From assembly GCA_000231825.2 (NCBI GenBank), contig JH720297.1, forward strand, positions 246,857 to 310,856: a stretch of 64,000 nt of DNA. Reading direction: 5' to 3'. Within the stretch, counting starts at the first letter, position 1. Each line of letters starts with the position of its first letter. Origin of the DNA: Tetrahymena elliotti 4EA. Lineage: Eukaryota > Ciliophora > Oligohymenophorea > Hymenostomatida > Tetrahymenidae. The position numbers were made by a program, and so were the translations under genes. Shown here in pieces: positions 38,885 through 51,500 of this stretch. Below the pieces are notes generated by a model. That model saw only the letters and a list, made by a program, of their open reading frames with translations. It made no database searches and was not told the DNA's origin.

Positions 38885-40717
38885 ATGAAAAAAGTTACTA
38901 CAATTGAAGAAGCCTAGAAAAACTCTAATAAGGCTCAGATTACTGATGTCGTCTTTAAGGGATAAAAAATAACCTTATTTGATTTCAGTGTATTTAGTAA
39001 GGTTTAAAGAATTGATTGTAGCGATAACTAAATTGATGACATTTCAGTAAATAGATGAATTTGATAAAAATAACAATATCTAATTATGTATTTAATGAAA
39101 TTTAGTCTTTGACAAAGCTTAAAGAAATGACAAATGTCAATTTTAGCAAGAATGCAATCACAAAAATTCCTGAATTTGTATTTGTTTAGCAATTGGTTGT
39201 GCTAAATCTTGGATACAACTAAGTAGAAATTTAATTCAATCATAAAAAAAATATTAAATGAATTTTAAATAAAAGATTAAATAAATCGAAGGATTAGATA
39301 AGCTTGCAAATTTGAAGGCACTTATTTTAAATAACAACGAAATTACCTCTATTTCTGGAATATCTAAATTAGTCAACTTGAACACTTTAAGTAATAATTT
39401 ATTTAAAAAATATCACAAATTTTCATGAAAATTATATTCTAAATAGTTCTATCAAACAATAAGATCAAAAAAATAGAAAATCTTACTCATCCTACTTTAG
39501 AAAAAGTTAACTTATCTCATAATTAAATAAAGGTAAATAAATAAATCATTCAACTTAAGTCATTAAGATTATAATTTATATCATTAGGTTATTGAAGGAT
39601 TCGAAAAACTTTCACAACTTAAAGAAGTTAAATTAAATGAAAATCAAATCAAAGAAATCCCTGAAAGTGCTTTTAAAAATTGCAGCAAACTTCGTATATT
39701 AGATCTTGGAAAGAATCTCATTGCAAAATAAGAGTAAAAAACTAATAAATGCTTTCTTAATAGAATAAATTTTACCTATCTATTTATTTATAATAAAGAA
39801 ATTTGGAAGGATTACAAAGCTTGAAGTAATTGTCCAACTTTAGTTTATTGAGTAACCCAATCTTAGAAAGCATCACTCCTGAAGAAGTTCATGAATTAGT
39901 TCCATCTCTTGAAATCTTCAACAATAAAAAGCTAGTCGAAAAAGTTGCTCAAGTCGAAAAGAGAGGATAGTTGACAAAGGAAGAAAAAATTAAGAAGAAG
40001 TTTGAAAAGAGACACGAAAAGAGATAGTAACTTGGACTTCCTGAACCAGAACCTAAGTAGGATGATTAAACTGTAAAAAAGTAGAAAGGAAATGATGGAA
40101 AGGAATATAAAAAAGATTTTAAGAAAGACTTTAAAAAAAGTACTAATGATCAAAAAGGCTACATGAAAAAGAATTCTTAGATTGATGAAAAGGAAGAACT
40201 TAAAAAGATATCTTAAAAGTATTTCAAAAAAGAAGAAGATGAAGAACCTCAAAAGCCTCTATTTAAGCATGAACAATAGAGTAAAAAAGAAACCAAAATT
40301 TAAGAAAAGCAATAAGAAAAAATGAGAAAGAATAGCAATTAATCATTTAAAAATGAAGATAATGATAATGATGAAAACGAGCTTGATGATCTTGAAAATC
40401 TCTAAAAGTAGATTCAAAAAGCTTAAAAGAATTAAGAAAAAAAGAACTTTAAAAATGTAAAAAAAATTGAAGATTAAATTATTAACTTTAATTAAACTAA
40501 AAAATAGGATAAGAAGGAAGGTGAATAATAAGAAGGATAACATAAAAAGAAGACAGCTATTTAAAAAATAGAATTCAATCCTGCAGCTATTAAAAAATAA
40601 TCACACATCAAGTAATATTCCCATGTCTAAAAGAAGGAATAAAAGAAAAAAGAAAAATTAAAATAGGCTTTAGGATTTGAAGATAACAATAAAAAAGCTT
40701 CAACATGGGATGACTGA
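38885..40717 (+). CDS. Leucine-rich-repeat protein with long Lys/Glu/Gln-rich tail, 514 aa
   Basis: Six exons: 38885-39046, 39106-39222, 39276-39390, 39447-39532, 39588-39733 and 39799-40717, all with GTA.../...AG introns and consistent phase. Stop TGA 40715-40717. Residues about 25-235 hold SDS22-type leucine-rich repeats, e.g. QLVVLNLGYNQIKQIEGLDK, LKALILNNNEITSISG, LEKVNLSHNQIKVIEGF, LRILDLGKNLIA. They end with an LRR-cap-like stretch (LSNPILESITPEEVHELVPS) and LEIFNNKKLVE. The remaining 260 residues are highly charged, Lys/Glu/Gln-rich and probably disordered, ending KKASTWDD. Introns fall within the repeats, often at the LxxN turn. The LRR part suggests protein binding (SDS22 or U2A'-like scaffold); the basic tail could bind RNA or microtubules. 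Exact function is not determined. Confidence 0.88.
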
Positions 40718-41240
40718 TTTCTTTATTTTTAAACTCAAAAATATTTTAAATCATTATTTTCTGTTAGTTTATGTTATTTTTTAATCTATCGTCAATAATT
40801 TAACATCTTAAAATTTGCTGATATAGGATAATTTCATTACATCAAAATTTTTTCATTATTATTTCAATAATAAAAATATAGATGTAGCAATATTGTGATA
40901 ATAATAATAATAATAACAATTATAAGAATGATAAGCCAAAATTTTAATTAACTCAAATGTTTTTAGTCAAATTGAATTATTATTTTTATCAATTTTTTCA
41001 AAATAAATAATTTTTTAATTATTTTACAACAAAACAACAAACCTATTTTTAAATAAATACTTTTATGTTTTTATGTAAAATAAATATTTTAATGAATTAA
41101 ATAATGATTTTATTCATAGAATAATTTTGATACAATAAATAAATTATAAATTTTGTTACATCTTTATTTATATTAATAAAATAAAACTTAAAAGATAATT
41201 TTTTAAAATAAAATGATCAACTTATGAAATTGATAATCAA
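40718..41240. other. Convergent intergenic region
   Basis: AT-rich 3'-3' spacer between the leucine-rich-repeat gene and the Cys-rich receptor gene. It contains a short ATA microsatellite near 40900 and nothing else notable. Confidence 0.5.
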
Positions 41241-44200
41241 TCACATTCTTTTTTTTCTATATTTAAATTTAATGACACTTTTATGAACTAATTCTATTTT
41301 GGTAGATTCTTTGATGTAGTAAACATCACTTTCTAATTGCTCTTATTTAGCTTTTCTTTTAGCTTAAATAGCCTTAATGATTTCCAAAATCAAGGCTAAC
41401 AAGATATAAACTGGCTAAATGACAATTAGAACAAATAAAGTTATTAAAAATGTGTTGCATATTGCATCCAGGCTTTTTTCATAATTAAGGACGTCACTCT
41501 TTTAGGTGTAAAAGTTTATCAAATAATATTAGATATATAGTCCTAACCATAGGAAATTGTTGACTGTTGAATACAAGTTTGTCAAAAATGATGAGTAGGG
41601 CCTGTAGTAAGTTATCATTATTAATTCTATAGCTGTTATTACTAAAGATGCTATGGATACACCAATCCAGTTAGAACTTAGCTAAATCATTAATGTTGGA
41701 AATAAAAAATATTCAAACAAAAAATAAATGAGCATAAGATTTCTTCTAATTTTACAATCAAAAATAGCTCCATTTAGTATTTTTTCTCTATTTATTTCAT
41801 TGAAGTTTTGAACAGTATCTTTTTTCATAAATTTATTTAGAATAATAATTTGTTAATAGAATAAATAAGCTATTATAGCCATAACAAAAATAATCAAGAA
41901 GGCTTTAAGAGAGATATTTCCAATAAATTCATCCTAAAGAAAGAAAGATTTTATCTATTAATTAATGCCTACTATGAACATAGTTATGGTTAGCTAGAAA
42001 TACTAGACAATTGTATTACTGATTAAATTTTCATAGATTAATTTTGATTTTTATTTAAAGAAATTTGTGTCTTTTAGCTTTTCTAAGAGGAAATAAAATA
42101 AAAGATAAACTAGAATGCATATTGAAAAAATGACAAAGGAGTGGCCACATGACTACAGCATATTAAAAGAAAGATTGACTAGCTCATATTTTTCATTTTC
42201 ATATTATTCTTCACCTTATTCTATCAGGCTTTCAAAGAAATTAAAGAACTAAAATTACTTAGAAGGAAACTAAGATTTAAATGAGACCAAAACATTGTAA
42301 ATTTAAATAGGTAATTTGATATCTACAAGTATAAGAAAACTGGCTTTTTAGGAATTAAAGCCATTTGCAATAATACTAAAGCTAGAAGATGATATGACAT
42401 TCAACAAAGCACTTGAAACTACAGTGGCTGTGAAAGATATTGTCTATGATGTTTCAAATTCTTTTTCATATTATTTTGTCTTTGAATTATAGGTGTAATA
42501 TTACTACTCACATTTATTTTTAAAAATTTTAGAATTTTAAAAGCAACTTAAACACTAGTTCTTTTTTTCACCATAACAAGTTTCGCAGGTTTCATCACAA
42601 AGGAGACAATTCGTATTTCTTATGAAATAACCTTTATCTGTTTCACAAGGAGAGTGGCAACTAAAATCTTAAAATAAATAATCCTATTATGAGCAAGTTA
42701 AGCAATTTGTAGTGGAAGGACCATTGCAAGTCTTGCAGCTTTAATGGCAAGAAAAACAGTTTTTACCACTAATGTAGTAACCATTATCTGTATTACAAAA
42801 TGAGCAAGAATTATCAATAAATAAGTAATTGTCTGTTATGCAACTTAAGCAATCTGTAGATTAAGGCCCCTTGCAGCTTTAGCATGAAGAATAACATTGA
42901 ATACAATTTTACCCACTTATAAAGTATCCGTTCATAGTATTGCAGTCAGAGCAAGAATTATCAGCAAATAAATATTTCCCTAAAGGACAAGATAAGCAAT
43001 CTGTTGGAGAAGGTCCACTACAAGTCTTACACGAAGAATTACATTTAATACAATTTATACCACTAATAAAGTACCCATTCGAAGTAATACATTCTTAGCA
43101 AGATTTATCAGAAAATAGATGCTTTCCTGAAGGGCATGTTAAACAGTTTGTAGAAAGGGGTCCAGAGCAAGTTTAACAAAGTGGATTGCACTTGATACAA
43201 TTTATATCCTGAATAAAAAATCCATTTGAAGTATCACAGGATTTACAGGATTTGTCTTCATGTAAATACTTCCCTGAAGGACATGATAAACATTCTGTAG
43301 GTGAGGGTCCTGAGCAATTTGAGCATAAAGGATTACACGAAATACAATTTTAACCACTTATATAATATTTATTTAAAGTGTCACAGTCATTGCAAGAATT
43401 ATCTGTAAATAAATATTTTCCTGCAGGGCAAGATAAACATTATGTTTAAGATGTTCCAGAGCAAGTTTAGCATGAAATATCACATTAAATACAATTTATG
43501 CCACTTATAAAATACCTATTATTGGTATCACAAATTCTACATTAATTATCAGCAAAAATGTATTTTCCAGTGTAGCAAGACAAACAATGAGTTGATTAAT
43601 TTTAGCAGGTCTTGCATTCAGAATTGCATTGAAGGCAATTAATTCCACTTATGAAATAACCATTATTTGTATCACAGTTGTTACAAGTGTTATCTTAAAA
43701 TAGATAAAATCCTCCTTTGCAAAGAATACAATTATTTGCATTAACGCCATTACAAGTTTAGCAATTTGAACTACAAGGCTAACAATTTAATCCTACTTAA
43801 ACATAATCTGGAGTATTACATGGTCCACAAGATTTATTAGGATATAAGTATTTACCACTAGGGCATGTTAAACAATCATTTGGACTGGATCCGTTACATG
43901 TTGCACAGCTTGGATCGCATATGGAGCATGCACCATTATTAGGATAATAATTACTTTGGCAATGGCACTCTGAACCTACTATGGATTATCCAGTTCCATT
44001 ACATGGTTTGCAAGATTTATTTGGCAATAGATATAATCCAGATTAACAATCTAAACAATTATCTGCTTATGGACCAAAACAATTATGGCAACCTGAATTA
44101 CATTACAGACATTAACCTGCATTTATATAATAGCCATTTTAGCAAAAACATTATGTATTGTCTGCAGAAGGACTAAACCCATAATAGCAAATGCATGTAT

Positions 44201-45473
44201 TTGTAGTAACTCTATAATAAGAATTAGAATCACAGTAGCATTTATTTTTATCAGAATCAAGAGTTGAATAAGAAGGGCAAGTACCACACTAAAGATCTAT
44301 TCTAAGATGCTAACCAGCTGGACAATTTAAGATCATTGCATCTCTAAAATCTAAAATATAATTAGCTGAATTATCTTTATTAACAAATATTGTAAATCCT
44401 TGCTAAAAATTTAAATTATAAAATGGTTCATTAACAAAAAAATAACTATCAGGTTAAGTAAAACTGCTTTCAATGCCTTATATTTTATTTGATGGATCAT
44501 AAGAAAAATTCCATTTAACTCCATTCGATGGGAAAATAACATTTTCATATCCAATTAAACTCTTTGAGTTTGTGTCATCATTAAAGTTAGCAAAATTTCT
44601 TGGAACAATACTCAAGTTAGAAACATCAAATACTTAATAATAATTAAATAATGAATTTGATGAATCTAGAATTCTTGTGAAAATTAACTATTTTCTATTT
44701 GATTCAAATACTGGACTTAATATTAAATTGTTTTGGTTTGCACCAACATAATAGCTATATTAGCAAGAAAATGTCTAAGCTTGAACATTTAAATTTGCTC
44801 TGCAAAATTTAGAATAATTTAGAAGAAAGAAGTCATATCTAATATCAATTAATTTAAAAATACTTTCTGTTATTGATGTAAACTAAGTGAATGTATTTCC
44901 TTTATAAATTAGAAGAGAAGGATAAAGCATAACATAATCTTATGTCATATCTAATTGACTATATGTCTTGCTTGTTGTTGATGCTTAAAGCTAAGCTATT
45001 GATTATTCATAAAAAACAATCTTTGGATTGCTGCAGATATATACATAGTAGCTTTAATATTTTCGAACCATATTAACTTAAGAGCATTAGGCTTTTGTTA
45101 TTACAGGCTGTACCTATAAATAATCAGATTGTTAGCTAACGAGTTTGCTAATATCTACTATTTGATAATTTGCTTGGCCTTTAGTATAAAAATTGATGAA
45201 ATTATCTTGCTCCAAGAAGTAGAAAGACTCTCCTAAATTTAAAAACCCATTCATAATATATGTCTCTGTGATAACCCCTTTCTAGTCATATGTGCTGTAT
45301 CTCCACTTGGATTCTGGAAGTTTTTTATAAATTATGGCATTTTTTTCTTGTATTTTATAGACATTGCCTTCAACTTAGATAGGTAATGCATCTGGAGTAG
45401 CAATAACAATGAGGAAAAATCTAAAAAATATTAGTAAATTTAAGAAGGACGTAGATAAGATTTAAATAGTCAT
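41241..45473 (-). CDS. Receptor-like membrane protein with tandem furin-like Cys repeats, 1,410 aa
   Basis: A single uninterrupted frame of 1,411 codons runs from ATG 45473-45471 to TGA 41243-41241. The N-terminus is a signal peptide (LNLLIFFRFFLIVIATPDA). Residues about 25-380 form a propeller-like ectodomain. Residues about 385-975 hold Cys-rich repeats of the furin/growth-factor-receptor type; the regular ones are about 49 aa long with the pattern CLSCPSGKYL, then SCxxCDTxNGYFISG, then NCIxCNxxCKTCSG. Residues about 1105-1390 carry six or seven membrane spans, e.g. FVIFSICILVYLLFYFLL, FLIIFVMAIIAYLFY and FLITLFVLIVIQPVYILLAL, then a short basic tail. Topology fits a surface protein with a large extracellular N-terminus. 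This is a large ciliate family; ligand and signalling role are unknown. The decayed gene at 3763-7090 looks like a relative. Confidence 0.9.
42550..43950 (-). repeat. Coding tandem repeat, about 147-bp unit
   Basis: About ten diverged copies of a ~147-bp unit encode the 49-aa Cys-rich module of the receptor-like gene. Blocks such as GGGCA(A/T)G(T/A)TA and CCACTTAT(A/G)AA recur about every 145-150 bp on the plus strand. Divergence is high at third positions, so the array is old. Confidence 0.8.
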
Positions 45474-47627
45474 TAATGTATTTATTTTTTGTTTTTTTCT
45501 ATTTTATAATGTTAAAAATAAACAATTTCTTTTATAAAAAATGATAGCAGATGTTTTTTTTCTTTTGGAAAAAAAAAATTGTATTTACAAAATGGAAATA
45601 ATAAGAGAGATTCAATGTAAATAATTGGATTTACAAAATTTTAGAATCAATTAAATCGAGTTACATGATTAGGGAAATGCAGGAAATCTAAAAAGATTGA
45701 TGAATTTGCAAAAATCCAATCTATTATACAAATTATAAAATTTCTTTTACAAACAAAGTTAATGTAAGGTAAGTTTTTAATATACAGAATTTTTTTAGAC
45801 AGTCAATTAAAATATTACTATTCATCTTTAATTATTAAATCCTCCCCAAATCTATTTAAAAAATATAGTTTGAAATTTTTCTCATAAGTATAAAATAAAA
45901 TAGTGAAATAAAACTCAAAAATGGTTTAATTTTAGTCATAATTTCTGTTTTGAATTTACATTTTTCTTATTGTTTATTAGTATTTTTTTTTAATTTTAAA
46001 GACTTTCTAATTTTTATAGAAATAAATGATTTGCGTCAATTTTATCAATTTCATTTTAATCAATTTATAACCATATAAATAATTAAAATTTGATAGACCG
46101 AATTTTGTAACAAGTTCCAAAATTTTTTACAATTATTATACAAATTTTGATAATTTAAAAACTAGTTTAGTTAACAAAGATGATTGTTGGATCAGTAAGT
46201 TTTTTAGATATATTTTTAAATATCTTACATTTAAATTAATAACATAGATTATAAAAGACTTAAATTTTATTCAAATTTTTAAGTTACATCGTTCATAATG
46301 TTTTTAATCATAAAAAAACCTGAATCAAAGATCTTTTCTAAAGATATGTTTAATGTAAGCTCTGAATCTGCTCTCTATTAAATGAAATAAGTCTAAAATT
46401 AAGAAAATTTGCTTATTATCTCAAAAAAGGAAATTAATTTTTTTAATTTTTTCACCTTGAATTTAAAGACATTCATTCATAAAAAATGAGTCCATTCTTA
46501 AATAAAAAATGTAAGTAATTAGTAAAAACAGTTATTATTTGGACGATAAACTGGTGAAAAATATTATCATGATTAAATTGGACTAAAAGAAATAAATTCT
46601 AAAATAAAAATTTTAATTTTATTTGAAAATAAAGAAGAAAACTGTAAGAAATAATAGTTTACTTTGTAATTTTTAATCACATATACGATTAATCAAAAGA
46701 ATATATTAGTAAACATTTGTTAAAAAGCTAAATACATACTAATAATAAATATTCTTATCTTATGTTCATCAAAAAAAATAACTTTTAATTTTATATTTGG
46801 CCCATTTTAGAAATAATAAATATTTTTATAAAGTATTGTTTGTAAATTATCAATCTAAAATATCCACTAATGAGATAGATAGATAATTGCAAATTCATAA
46901 TAAATTTTATCTGCATAGATAGTTATTTTAAATTAATTTGCTTTTATTTTTAAGAGTAATTTTGTTGAAGAAATAATTTTACTTAAAAGAACTTAAAAAT
47001 TGTTTTTCATATTTTCTTGTTTTTGAATATAATTTTTGAAAACAAACACTTTAAATTATAGAAATCTTTTTTACTTTTTTTGAATATTTTGAATGGTAAA
47101 ATATTTGCATAACTTATAACTTTACTTGCTTACTTGGCTATTAATTGCTACTACTTTGATTATGATATTAAATGTAGATAGATAGGAATTTGTTAGACCA
47201 ATCTTACAATTCATTTATTTAATAAACTAATTAAAATCCACATAACGAGAAAGATGGTGGACATAGTTTAATTAATTGCCTAAAAAATGTAAAAATAAAA
47301 GTCAAATTAAATTTATTTCTATTGAGAAAATATTTTTAAAAATATTCAATAGTAAAATAAAATGTGTTAATTTTGCTCCAAACAATTTAGATGTTTAAAA
47401 TATTATTAATTATACTTATTTTAATTAAAAAGTGAATACCTTTAAAATACCAACTAACTCTCATATTTTTTTTCCCTATGAATAATCTAAATGATTCAAA
47501 AAAAAATATGAAAAATACAAACTTATTTTAAAATATAAATATAAAATGTATTTATTAAATTAACATTTAATAAAAACTAAAATAGAATAAATAAAAATTA
47601 AATTTATTTTTAAAATTTTCATTTAGA
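45474..47627. other. Intergenic region
   Basis: AT-rich sequence upstream of the Cys-rich receptor gene. Apart from the coding-like island at 46298-46489 nothing coding, repetitive or structural was seen. Confidence 0.5.
46298..46489 (+). CDS. Possible small ORF or exon fragment, 63 aa
   Basis: ATG 46298 to TGA 46487-46489 reads MFLIIKKPESKIFSKDMFNV and then SSESALYQMKQVQNQENLL. Codon and residue mix is coding-like, unlike the flanks. It may be a relic exon of a lost gene, as another relic lies 1.1 kb downstream. No family recognised. Confidence 0.25.
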
Positions 47628-48005
47628 ATGAGTTAATAAATGCCCTTTAGTTAGTTTAAACAGAAAAAGTATGAAAAGGAATTAAGAAGAGCAGATAAAT
47701 TTTAAAAAGTTTAAGGATAAGAAAAGATAATAATTTATTTTAAATACAAATGTTAATTTGATTTTACTAAAAATTTATCATGTTTAATGTACAATAAATA
47801 TAATAAAATTAGCATATCTCTTGCAAAAACAATAATTTTTAATTCAATATGGCTAAATGATTCTTAACTTACTTTTATTTTTTTTTAAATTTTTAATAAT
47901 ACAGACTTTTTACATAATTTAGAAATTTCATCAATTCATTTGCATTGAAGAAAAATTTTAAATGTTCATTGATAAAATTGAATAGATATTTTTAATTCTA
48001 AAAAT
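47628..48005 (+). pseudogene. Truncated copy of the 5' part of the SAPS gene
   Basis: ATG 47628 opens MSQQMPFSQFKQKKYEKELR, which parallels the exon-like sequence at 52340-52440 (KFQKVQGQEK against KFQIAEQQEK). From about 47830 the DNA parallels the SAPS gene again: TTTTTAATTCAATATGGC against CTTTTAATTCAATATTGC, each followed by AAATGATTCTT. Near 47980 AAATAGATATTTTT matches 53147. The sense is lost after the first stretch, so it is a decayed partial duplicate. Confidence 0.6.
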
Positions 48006-49200
48006 ATTTAAAAATTTTACTCTTTGTTTTGAACCTTTAAGCAATATTCAATATTTTTAATAGTTTTTAAAAAGGACTAAGAGAGTTAAAGTATATTTTT
48101 AGAAGACTATCCTAAACATGAACAAAAAAAATCTAATAAAATTAAACTATAAAAATATTATTTATTACCTATGGCTAAAGAAATTTTTTGTTAATTTTTA
48201 AATGATATATTATCTTTTTAATAAATAGGAATAGTGGTAGATAACATAATATACACTAATGCGTTAATAATACACCAATAACCTTAAATATTACAAAATA
48301 TTTTAAATTTAAAGTACGTTTCACCAAAAATTCTTACTAAAAAGTAAAAGTTGCTTTGTATTGTCAAATCCCATAAATTTCTTGGAAGCTCAAGCTTACA
48401 TGATATTTCAAGATAAACATTTTTTACAAACTTAAAAGTTTTTTTATTTTTAAAATTATATTATTCTCAATTATTTCTAGAAATTTTGATTAAATAGAAA
48501 ATTTTCTTGCTGTAGAAATCAATATTTGGATAAAATTTGTCTCTTTTGAAAATTAAAATTAAGTTTTTTAAATCATTTAAGAATGAAGGAATTTTAAGAT
48601 TTCACAAAATTTCAAAAACAAATCTCCCTTTGAAATCAATCTCTTTGTTTTTATTTTTTATTTATTCAAAAAAAATCTTGCTCTCTTTTCTATTCTATGA
48701 TTAATAGAACAATTTGAGAGTAAATTTTATTCATTATTTATTCCATTTAATTATCTTTTTACTCTAAAAAGGCTGACTTATAAAAACTGGAGGTTTAAGA
48801 ATAATTAATATTTAATATAAACTCCAATTAATTTTTTTAATCACGTTATTCATTATTTTCTTTAATAATTCTTATCAAATAGTTTTTTCATATTAATTTT
48901 CATGTAACTAAAATTAATGAAGTTATTTATGATTATTTTTAGGTAAAACTTGAAAAATTTTTTTTTCATTTTAATTTTAAAAATTAATTTTTTAAAGAAA
49001 AATACAAAATAAAAGAAATCTTTAGTTTAATAAACAAGTTTGAGTGTTCATAAAAAATTTACTAATTTATTATTTATTAAAATCATTCTTTTGAGAAATT
49101 TTTTATTCATTAAAACTTAATTATGAAGCCAAAATCAATACATGTTCTAGTACACTTCTTTCTTCATCATCATCTTTTCAGCAAAATAGTGAATTTTTAC
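48006..49200. other. Intergenic AT-rich region
   Basis: No coding frame, RNA gene or clear repeat was seen between the truncated SAPS copy and the tandem repeat array. Confidence 0.5.
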
Positions 49201-49875
49201 TAATCTTTTTGCTTTTATTAATTTTGATCTTAATTCTTATTTGTATATTTCACTACTATCTGGACTTTTAAAAGTATAAATATTGAATAAATAAATATTT
49301 AAAAGAATGAGAAAAACATAAAAAAAGACAGAAATTAATGAATAAACAACTGTCAACTAAAACAATCTAAATTAGTCAGTCTCTCTTATGTATGTATAAT
49401 AAAATTTGAAACATTATTTACTTGATATCATATCAAGATTCAAATTTCAAAATGAGAGAATTTCGCTAACTCAGATCCTATTCTTGAGACAGCCTTTCTT
49501 CTCTTTGGAAGAAGCTCCCTTTAAAAAATTTTTAAAATACATATTGAACAAAGAAATATTTTTATGAATGCCAAAAACAAAAAAATTATTATTTAATTAA
49601 TTATTTTTTTATAAATTAAAGTCACTATTATTAAAAATAACATTATTAATATTGAAACACAATTTTTACTGCTTTTTAAGAGTTAGAGGTTAGATTTTAG
49701 AGCATTTAGTTAACTAAGATAATAATTCTTAAACTGCAATTTCTGTTAATGAAGTCCACCTTTCCAAAAAAAAAATATTGATAAAAGAAATCAAATGATA
49801 ATGAGAAAGATATAAAAATTTGAATAAAATATGAAAGCAATAAATAAAAATTAATATGTATATTAAAATAACTCA

Positions 49876-49890
49876 TAAACCAACCCAAAT
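49876..49890 (+). other. One-mismatch match to the Tetrahymena chromosome breakage sequence
   Basis: TAAACCAACCCAAAT here differs from the degenerate Cbs consensus as I recall it (WAAACCAACCYCNHW) only at position 12, where A replaces C. It lies in one copy of the tandem array. Function as a breakage site is unproven and, with that change, unlikely. Confidence 0.4.
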
Positions 49891-51373
49891 TAGTAAGTCA
49901 TTCATTAATTAATTTTTATTATTTGAATTCACATAATTTATATTAAAACACTATTTTTATGAGACATCAATTCAAAGTTTAGAGATTAGAGCATTTTGCT
50001 AACTCAGATCCTAACCCTTATGCAGAGATATCACCAAAATCATTAATGAAAAAAAAACATGAAAATTTGAGTTATATATTAAAATTAATGTACTAACAAA
50101 TATCCAGTAAACTAAACTGAATTAGTCAGTTGTTTTTCTATTAAAGCTTTTATTTGTTCTAAAATGCAAATTTAATATTGAAACACTATTTTTACATTCA
50201 ATCTTTAGAGATTAAAATATTTTGCTAACTACGGTCCTAATCCTTAAAGATCCTCTGGTTCAATATACCTTTTATAAATATATAATAATAAATATTGAAT
50301 AAATTCATATTTAAAAGAATGAGAAAAACATAAAAATTTTATTAAATCAAAAAAAAAGCAAAAATTAAAATACATTATGAAAATTGAAACTTTATTTTTA
50401 CTTAAGGTTTAGAGTCAAAGTTTAGAGGTTAGAACATTTTGTTAATTCAGATACTAATTTTTATACCCCCATTTTAAAGAAATATTTGAAATAATGAGAA
50501 AAACATAAAAACTTTGAATTAAATCTAAAAAAAATAAATAAAATTAACCGCTTGAATAAATATAAAGTTAACCAGCAAAATCCATAAATTCAAGTATTTA
50601 TTAATTAAAAAATGTATTACTAACAATGGAACTTAGTTTTTGCCTCATATTAACAGTCAAAGTTTAGAGATTAGAGAATTTTGCTAACTAATACATGCTT
50701 TTGAGCAAAATAGTTGCTTTTAAAAAATAAATATTGAATTAGGAAATATTTTTTGAAAGGAGTAAGACACAAAAGTTTGAAGTTATTTTGAAAACAGCAA
50801 ATAAAAATGAATTCATGAGCTAAATAAATATCAAGTATATTAACCTTAATTAATTAGTTAGTCACTCATAAATTATTATCATTATTATTGAAAATTGCAT
50901 AATTAATATTAAATAACTATTTTTACTTTAAGTCAAGAGTCAAAGTTTAGGGATTATCTATAATAAAAACACCACAAATCTTTAATAAAAATTTGAAAAA
51001 AGATTTAAAAATAGGAAAATTAAAAAGAAAAACAGAGGAGACAAACTCTTTAAATGTAACAAAGAAGATGAAGTAAAAAGCAAAAAGGTATAAGATGAGT
51101 CTAACCCTCCTTTCCTTTTTCATAAATTTTAAAAGGTTTATAAATGTTATAAAAATAAATAAAGTTATACAGGTTACTCCAAAGATGTATCTCTGAGTGC
51201 ATTATGATTTTCTTCTACATTCATGTATGCAGGCTGATAAAGATTATTTTCCCTTTTAAAAAATTATTAAAAGAAATATTAAAAAAAAAAGAATGAGAAA
51301 AAAGGAAAATATGAATTAAATCTGAAAACAAACAACAAATAAAAATTAAAGAATGAGTAAAACAAATATCAAA

Positions 51374-51388
51374 TAAACCAACCCAAAT
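51374..51388 (+). other. Second identical Cbs-like 15-mer
   Basis: The same TAAACCAACCCAAAT occurs in the last clear copy of the array, 1,498 bp from the first. The other copies have decayed versions of the block. Confidence 0.4.
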
Positions 51389-51500
51389 TATCAGCCTCTC
51401 ATAAGTGGAAATATTTTTATTCAAAAATGCATAATTAATTTGAAACTATATTTTTATGAGAGGTTAAGAGCCAAAATTTAGAGGTCTGATTATTTTAAAA

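Larger units (their letters stand above)
49200..51500. repeat. Degenerate tandem array, about eight copies of a 220-290-bp unit
   Basis: A core like GTTTAGAGATTAGAGCATTT with GCTAACTCAGATCC recurs near 49465, 49709, 49998, 50224, 50441, 50683, 50950 and 51478. Between cores the copies share AAATATTGAATAAA, AAAAGAATGAGAAAAACATA, a CCAACCCAAATTAGTCAGT-like block and TTGAAACACTATTTTTA. Spacing is irregular (217-290, with one double gap) and copies are diverged, so the array is old. It sits in the longest gene-free stretch of the window. Confidence 0.8.

Noticed and set aside
39932..40543. Minus-strand frames of 106 and 66 codons rich in Phe, Leu and Ile
   Set aside because: They are antisense to the Lys/Glu/Gln-rich tail of the leucine-rich-repeat gene; AAA/GAA-rich sense gives TTT/TTC-rich antisense.
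40885..40925. ATA/ATT microsatellite
   Set aside because: Simple repeats of this size are expected by chance in so AT-rich a genome.
49706..51424. Minus-strand frames of 60-67 codons in the repeat array
   Set aside because: They are short, low-complexity, not shared in frame by the other repeat copies, and lie in non-coding sequence.
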